64,000 nucleotides of DNA from RPQJ01 sp963696545 (lineage in GTDB: Bacteria; Pseudomonadota; Gammaproteobacteria; Steroidobacterales; Steroidobacteraceae). Under the pieces are notes generated by a model that saw only the letters and a program-made list of their open reading frames with translations, did not search any database and was not told the DNA's origin. A program made the translations under genes and the position numbers. Shown in pieces: positions 58,237 through 64,000 of the stretch. How positions within the stretch are numbered: the first letter of the stretch is position 1; each line of letters starts with the position of its first letter. Location of the stretch: contig CAVOKQ010000001.1 of NCBI GenBank assembly GCA_963696545.1, positions 62,001 through 126,000 of the forward strand, read 5' to 3'.

Positions 58237-59642
58237 CGTGCATCTCCGGCGGGCTGGCCGAGCAGGAAGTCCGAGCGCGGTTGCGCGGGCGGCGCCATGC
58301 GGTCGTAGGCGACCGAGCCGTCGATGTACACGACGTCGGGCAGCGCGTAGACGCTGAAAGGATCGCTGCTCCAGATCACGACGTCTGCGATCTTGCCGGG
58401 CTCGAGCGTGCCCACTTTGTCCGCAATGCCGAGCGCCTTTGCGGGATTCGAAGTGATCCAGCGGATCGCGCGCTCGGGCGGGATGTCCAAGCCCGCGCGA
58501 CGGCCTCGCACCATGCCCTTCGCCGCCTCCTGGTTCAGCCGCTGGATGCCCTCCTCGGAGTCGGAGTGCACGATCGCGCAGCCGTTCTTCGGCGCGTCGA
58601 CGAATGCCAGGTTCTCCCAGATGGCGTCGTAGGCCTCCAGCTTGAAGCCCCACCAGTCGGCCCAGAGCGCGCCGCACACGCTATCCTGCGCGAGGCGGTC
58701 GGCGAGCTTGTAGGCCTCGACGCCGTGGTGGAACGCCGCGATCCTGAAATTGAATTCGCGTGCGAGGTCGAGCATCACGGCCATCTCGTCCGCGCGGTAG
58801 CAGTGGATGTGCACCTGCACTTCGCCCTTCATCGCGGCGACGAGCGTCTCGAGCCGCAGGTCGCGCTTCGGCGGCACGGGTGGTACCGCATCCTTGTCCT
58901 TATCCTTGCCCGTCGCCTTGCTCTTCTCCTTCTCGTACGCGTCCAGCTCGTCGTGGTACTTGCCCCACTGGTTGCGATAGTCCTGCGCGTCGGCGAATGC
59001 CTGCCGGTAGCCCGCCACGTTACCCATGCGCGTCGAGGGCGCGCGGTCGTGACTGCCATAGACGCGCTTCGGGTTTTCGCCGCAGGCCATCTTCAGGCCC
59101 TGCGGCGCATCGGGGAACTTCATCGCCTGGTAGGTCGTCGCGTGCACGTTGCGCAGCGTGACGCCGCGCCCGCCGATCAGGTTGGCCGAGCCCGGCAATA
59201 CCTGCAGCGTCGTAACGCCACCTTCGAGCGCAGTCTGGAATCCGGGATCCTGCGGCCACACCGAATGCTCGGCCCAGACTCCGGCGGTGACCGGATCGGT
59301 CGCCTCGTTGCCATCCTGGGTCGCATTGACGCCCGGGCTCGCGTAGACGCCCAAGTGTGAGTGCACGTCGATGATGCCAGGCGTCACCCAGCGGCCACTG
59401 GCATCGACAATGGTGGCACCGGCGCCGTCCAGGCTCGCGCCCACGGCGACGATCCTGCCATCGCGCATCAGCAGGTCGGCGTTGTCGAGGCGGCGGCCCG
59501 TGCCGTCGAGCACGATCGCGTTGCGGATCAGGGTGGGCGGACCAGCATGCAACTGATATGTCGAGCCATAGGGCTCGCCGGCCGCAAGGGCCGCACTGGC
59601 GACGGCGGACAGCGCCGCGCCGAGCAGGTATATGCGCTTCAA
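58233..59642 (-). CDS. Exported amidohydrolase (imidazolonepropionase-like)
   Basis: 469 residues from TTG 59642; signal peptide (LLGAALSAVASAALA). Full metal set: GRWVTPGIIDVHSHLGVYASP (HxH), QVHIHCYRADEM, IAAFHHGVEAYKLAD (His) and AIVHSDSEEGIQRLN (Asp). A charged linker rich in Lys/Asp (KEKSKATGKDKDKD) interrupts the barrel near 265. Related to exported imidazolonepropionase-like or dipeptidase-like hydrolases; substrate unknown. The partner gene 56947-58236 lacks the HxH pair. Confidence 0.85.
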   Translation of the reverse strand: MKRIYLLGAALSAVASAALAAGEPYGSTYQLHAGPPTLIRNAIVLDGTGRRLDNADLLMRDGRIVAVGASLDGAGATIVDASGRWVTPGIIDVHSHLGVYASPGVNATQDGNEATDPVTAGVWAEHSVWPQDPGFQTALEGGVTTLQVLPGSANLIGGRGVTLRNVHATTYQAMKFPDAPQGLKMACGENPKRVYGSHDRAPSTRMGNVAGYRQAFADAQDYRNQWGKYHDELDAYEKEKSKATGKDKDKDAVPPVPPKRDLRLETLVAAMKGEVQVHIHCYRADEMAVMLDLAREFNFRIAAFHHGVEAYKLADRLAQDSVCGALWADWWGFKLEAYDAIWENLAFVDAPKNGCAIVHSDSEEGIQRLNQEAAKGMVRGRRAGLDIPPERAIRWITSNPAKALGIADKVGTLEPGKIADVVIWSSDPFSVYALPDVVYIDGSVAYDRMAPPAQPRSDFLLGQPAGDAR

Positions 59643-59787
59643 ACGGGGTCTCCCGGCGCGAAAAGCGGCAAAGGATGTCGCCGGAACTGCGGGTTGTCCA
59701 GAGCCGCCTTGCGAAAGACGAGAACGACTCGCGCGACCCGATCGGCTAGGATCGCGGCACCCGGACCGCCCCAAGGAGGCATCCCAC

Positions 59788-60720
59788 ATGACTCGACCGA
59801 CTCTCACACCGCTCGCCGGCCTGCTCGGATCCTTGCTCGTGCTGGGACTCGCAGCCTGCGGGCAGAAAGAGGCCGCGCCGACGGCTGCGACTCCTGCCGG
59901 TCCCCCTCCGACGCCGACGCTCGAGCAGGTCAAGGGCGCAACGATTTCGGGTGTCTTCGACCAGGCCATCACGTTCGCCAACGGCAAATACGAAGGCCAG
60001 CCGGACGAGCCGGGCGCCGCGTCGCGGCCGACGGCCATGCTCTGGGAGCCGCTGGTGGTGTTCGGCAACGTCGACGGATCGCCAGGCAACGAAGCCGTGG
60101 TCCTGCTGAGCTCGAACAGCGGCGGCAGCGGCGAGTTCGTCTACGTCGCAGTCCTCGGCGTGCGCGATGGCAAGCTCGTCAACCTGGGCACCGCGCAGGT
60201 CGGCGACCGTGCGAAAGTCCGCAACGTATGGCTCGAGCAGGGCAAAGTCGTGATCGACCTCGTCGAGGCCGGCCCGAAGGACCCCGCGTGCTGCCCGACC
60301 CAGATGGCGCGCAAGACCTACGCGATGGAAGGCGGCGCGCTGAAGCAGTCGAAGAGCGACGCGCTCGGCACCGTTACGATCGGCACGCTGGCCACCAACG
60401 AATGGCAGTTGGCGCAGATCGACGGCCAGCCGCTCGCGGCAGGCGTTAAGCCGCCAGTCATCCATTTCGAAGTGAACAGCGTGCGCGGCTTCGCCGGCTG
60501 CAACCGCTTCACGGCGCCGGTGAAGGAAATCACGCCGGGTGAGATCGACATTGGCCCCGCGGCGGCCACGAAGATGGCGTGCCCGCCCGAGCAGATGGAG
60601 CTCGAGCAAAAGTTCCTGGCTCAGCTCGACAAGGTGAACCGCTACTCGTTCTTGGCCGGCCAGCTCGCGCTCAGCTGGCAGGACAAGAGCGCGAGCGGGG
60701 TGCTGCTGTTCAGCAAGTGA
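59788..60720 (+). CDS. Lipoprotein with META (HslJ-like) domain
   Basis: 310 residues. Lipobox LGLAACG puts the acylated Cys at about 24, so it is a lipoprotein, probably outer membrane. The linker AAPTAATPAGPPPTPTLEQ is followed by a domain of unknown type (VVFGNVDGSPGNEAVVLLSS...FVYVAVLGVRDGKL) and a C-terminal META domain: NEWQLAQIDGQPL, IHFEVNSVRGFAGCNRFTAPVK and LSWQDKSASGVLLFSK. META domains occur in heat-shock lipoprotein HslJ. Function not known. ATG 59788 follows AAGGAGGCATCCC, a strong ribosome site. Confidence 0.87.
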   Translation: MTRPTLTPLAGLLGSLLVLGLAACGQKEAAPTAATPAGPPPTPTLEQVKGATISGVFDQAITFANGKYEGQPDEPGAASRPTAMLWEPLVVFGNVDGSPGNEAVVLLSSNSGGSGEFVYVAVLGVRDGKLVNLGTAQVGDRAKVRNVWLEQGKVVIDLVEAGPKDPACCPTQMARKTYAMEGGALKQSKSDALGTVTIGTLATNEWQLAQIDGQPLAAGVKPPVIHFEVNSVRGFAGCNRFTAPVKEITPGEIDIGPAAATKMACPPEQMELEQKFLAQLDKVNRYSFLAGQLALSWQDKSASGVLLFSK

Positions 60721-60729
60721 CCGCGCCGG

Positions 60730-62160
60730 TCAGGCGCGGGCGGCGCCGCGCCGCGCAGGCTTCCGTTTCGGGGAGTTGCGTCGCGCCGTCGCTTTCTCCA
60801 ACGCTTCGAAAGCGTCCCGCGTGTAGTTCGCCAGGGACTCGACCTCCGGCAGCGCCGAGCCGTTGGCGGTGAAACCCATGATGACCTGCCCGTCGTAGGA
60901 CATGAACGTCACGTTAAGTCCCACGGCGACGATCAGCGTCGACACGGGGAAGAAAGCCTCGAGCCGCGCGCCGTTCAGGTACAGCGTTTCCTCGGGGCCG
61001 CGCACGTTCGAGATCAGCAGGTTGGCCGGCAGCATCCCGAGCCCGAGCTTCTCCGGGTGGGCGATCGCCAGCGTTTCAGACATGGCGAAGGCCGTGACCG
61101 CATATACGTAAGCGGCATTCTTGCCGAGATTGTTCAGCTGCTCCTTGGCCGTCCGCGTGTTGGCCATTACCTGCTGCAGGCGTTCGTCAATCGGCGCCTT
61201 TACCGCCCCGAGCGGCGGGAAGATCGCCGAGACCTGCGTCGTTGCCTGCTTCACCTTCGGGTCATGCAGCGAGACCGGGCACAGTGCCACGATCGGGCGC
61301 TCGGGCGGGCGTCCCGCCTCCTTCAGGTAGCGGTTCACGCCGGCATCGAGGATCGTCAGTGCGACGTCGTTCAGCGTCGCATTCCAGGCGCGCGCGACGG
61401 TCTTCATCCGCTTCAGCGGCAGCACCATGTGCGTGATCGAGCGCGCGTTGTAGATCGGGTCGTTCATCGGCGTGTGCGGGGCCGTGAACGCCCGCGTCTT
61501 CGTCGCCGAGAAGCCGCGCAGTCCCTCCAGGGCCTGCTCGAATGCGCGGAACGAACCCCTGCCCACGGAAATCGTGCGTCCCGCGAGCACGCGGGCCTCG
61601 CGTTCGAGCGCCTTCCTCAGGCCCTCGGGTGCGGGTCGCGGCCGGTGAATTCGCGTCAGGCCGACGGTCGCCCTGATCTTGCGATCACGCGGGGAGGTCG
61701 CGAGCGAGTTGCGCAGGATCGCCATGCCCGACTCGCCGTCGACCAGCGCGTGGTGGACCTTGTGGTAGATCGCGAACCGATCGCCCGCGAGCCCTTCGAT
61801 CACGTACATCTTCCAGCCCGGGCGATGGCGCTCGAACATCGGCGCGTGCAGGTCGGCGATCAGCTCGTGCAGTTGCTCGTTCGAGCCCGGCGCCGGAAGC
61901 GCAAGGTGCAGCACATGGTGGCTCGGGTCAATCGACTCGACGTCCTGCCATACGGGCATGCCAACCTTGCGGAAGACCGGGATGCGGTTGAACGGCGGCT
62001 GCGGTTTTGCGCCGCGATAGGCCTCCACGATCTCGCGCACGACCCGGTCGCCGCCCCGGCGGGGCTTCTGGAAGATCAGCACCGAGCCGACGTGCCGCGG
62101 GTTGTCCTGCGTTTCCGTGAGGAAGAACATCAGGTCCAGCATTGGTATCGTCTGGCTCAT
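60730..62160 (-). CDS. Wax ester synthase/diacylglycerol acyltransferase (WS/DGAT)
   Basis: 476 residues. Opening SQTIPMLDLMFFLTETQ, catalytic HHxxxDG in YHKVHHALVDGESGM, then NDVALTILDAGVNRYL, VALCPVSLHDP, ANLLISNVRGPEETLYLNGARL and YDGQVIMGFTANGSALPEV, the standard WS/DGAT blocks. Makes wax esters or triacylglycerol from acyl-CoA for storage. Its C-terminal tail is basic (RRNSPKRKPARRG). Downstream in an apparent operon with the ferritin-like protein and ferredoxin reductase (27-base gap). Confidence 0.93.
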   Translation of the reverse strand: MSQTIPMLDLMFFLTETQDNPRHVGSVLIFQKPRRGGDRVVREIVEAYRGAKPQPPFNRIPVFRKVGMPVWQDVESIDPSHHVLHLALPAPGSNEQLHELIADLHAPMFERHRPGWKMYVIEGLAGDRFAIYHKVHHALVDGESGMAILRNSLATSPRDRKIRATVGLTRIHRPRPAPEGLRKALEREARVLAGRTISVGRGSFRAFEQALEGLRGFSATKTRAFTAPHTPMNDPIYNARSITHMVLPLKRMKTVARAWNATLNDVALTILDAGVNRYLKEAGRPPERPIVALCPVSLHDPKVKQATTQVSAIFPPLGAVKAPIDERLQQVMANTRTAKEQLNNLGKNAAYVYAVTAFAMSETLAIAHPEKLGLGMLPANLLISNVRGPEETLYLNGARLEAFFPVSTLIVAVGLNVTFMSYDGQVIMGFTANGSALPEVESLANYTRDAFEALEKATARRNSPKRKPARRGAARA

Positions 62161-62187
62161 GGGCGGCTCCCCCGCTTGTCGGATCGT

Positions 62188-63357
<1,170 letters not shown>

Positions 63358-63402
63358 TTCATCTACCTCTGCGGTGTCAGGCGCGGCAAGGGCCGCAGTG
63401 AA

Positions 63403-64000
63403 TCAGTGATTTTCGATGGTCAGCGCGGTATCGGCATAGCAGCAGCAGGCGAGCAGATATCCTTCCTCGCGTTCGCGCTCGGTCAGGCAGTTCGGCTCGC
63501 TCATCACGACTTCGCCGCTGCTCTTTCTCACCTTGCATGCGCCGCAGCCGCCCATCGTGCAGCTGTATGGCAGGTCCAGGCCGGCCTCGAGCCCGGCCTG
63601 CAGGATCGTCTGCCCCGGTTTCGCCGTGACGCGTTTGCCGCTCGCCGCGAACGTGATCTCGGCTGCGTGGTCCGGAATCCGGGTCGCCGCGGCCGACGCG
63701 TACACGAAACGCTCGCTGTGAATGCGATCGCGAACGACGCCAGCGCCTGCGAGCGCCGCGGAAACGCTCTGCATCATCGGTTCCGGGCCGCAGACGAAGT
63801 ACGCCTCCGCGTCGGTGGCTCCGAGCGCGGCAATCGCGTGCGTCCCGTCCAGCGGTCCGGCGAGTCCGGTCCAGCCAGCCTGCGCCGAGTCGAGCGCGTG
63901 GCGGACGAGCAGGCGGGGAGCGAAGCTCGCTTCCATGTCGGCGAGGCGGCGCCGGAAAATGATCTCGTCCTCAGAGCGGTTGCCGCAAAGCAGCACTGCA
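63403..64000 (-). CDS. Ferredoxin reductase with C-terminal 2Fe-2S domain, partial (runs off the window)
   Basis: The last 199 codons only; the gene continues past 64000. Its C-terminal NAD-binding part has YFVCGPEPMMQSVSAAL; then a plant-type [2Fe-2S] ferredoxin with LPYSCTMGGCGACKVRKSSG (C-x4-C-x2-C) and CCCY for the final ligand. The order NAD domain then ferredoxin is that of PaaE/Hmp-like oxygenase reductases. Stop at 63403, 45 bases before the diiron protein, so it is the likely electron donor. Confidence 0.88.
   Translation of the reverse strand, partial: AVLLCGNRSEDEIIFRRRLADMEASFAPRLLVRHALDSAQAGWTGLAGPLDGTHAIAALGATDAEAYFVCGPEPMMQSVSAALAGAGVVRDRIHSERFVYASAAATRIPDHAAEITFAASGKRVTAKPGQTILQAGLEAGLDLPYSCTMGGCGACKVRKSSGEVVMSEPNCLTEREREEGYLLACCCYADTALTIENH

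Overview
The window is high-GC (roughly 65-70 % by eye), densely coded DNA with no gene-free stretch longer than about 300 bases. Gene content fits a gammaproteobacterium, perhaps of the Steroidobacteraceae/Nevskiales kind: a BarA-like hybrid kinase, nadA-nadB, TAXI-type TRAP protein, wax-ester synthase, bufferin operon, paired DUF3604 proteins and REP-like palindromes. This placement is an inference from families, not from a marker gene. Genes lie on both strands in short operons, often with 1-4 base stop/start overlaps. No rRNA, tRNA, CRISPR array, phage or complete insertion sequence was seen.

Layout. 1-3.1 kb: response regulator (cut by the window edge) and hybrid histidine kinase. 3.2-9.8 kb (minus): an aminotransferase fused in frame to an archaeal-type PEP carboxylase (frameshifted), a sarcosine-oxidase-like flavoprotein (frameshifted) and a long-type isocitrate dehydrogenase, divergent from a LysR regulator. 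11.3-19.9 kb: two DUF3604 proteins bracketing a parvulin, a HupE/UreJ protein, a D-2-hydroxyacid dehydrogenase and an IlvD/Edd dehydratase. 19.9-23.8 kb: class I HMG-CoA reductase, then mtnP-mtnA-FucA-like aldolase, the gene set of the DHAP shunt for methylthioadenosine and 5'-deoxyadenosine salvage. 23.9-34.8 kb: alkyl-DHAP-synthase-like flavoprotein, exported cyanophycinase, saccharopine-dehydrogenase-like reductase, nadA-nadB, MAPEG protein, glycosyltransferase-TPR, DUF885 protein and SRPBCC protein.

35.0-39.8 kb: a glycyl radical enzyme with its radical-SAM activase, then an MDR oxidoreductase. 40.0-45.2 kb: a catabolic-looking run (BKACE, AraC regulator, MFS transporter, SDR, CMD-like protein). 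45.1-48.5 kb: pgi-gnd-pgl, in which pgi and gnd carry many small insertions that wreck the frame while the protein sequence stays readable. 48.5-53.2 kb: tyrosine phosphatase, broken TAXI gene, serine beta-lactamase-family protein, DsbA-like isomerase and glutathione transferase. 53.2-55.6 kb: a bufferin (copper-binding RiPP) operon, BufA-BufB-BufC-DoxX. 55.8-64 kb: lipase-like hydrolase, two overlapping amidohydrolases (one without the HxH motif), META-domain lipoprotein, wax-ester synthase/DGAT, ferritin-like diiron protein and a ferredoxin reductase cut by the window edge.

Working together. The salvage operon would recycle the 5'-deoxyadenosine and methylthioadenosine left by SAM-dependent enzymes, including the activase encoded here. 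The PEPC-aminotransferase fusion would make aspartate directly from PEP and bicarbonate, and NadB/NadA consume aspartate for NAD. Several isolated indels (near 4648, 7565, 49455 and 49675) and the dense insertion zone (45.3-47.7 kb) may be sequence errors rather than biology and should be judged against reads.
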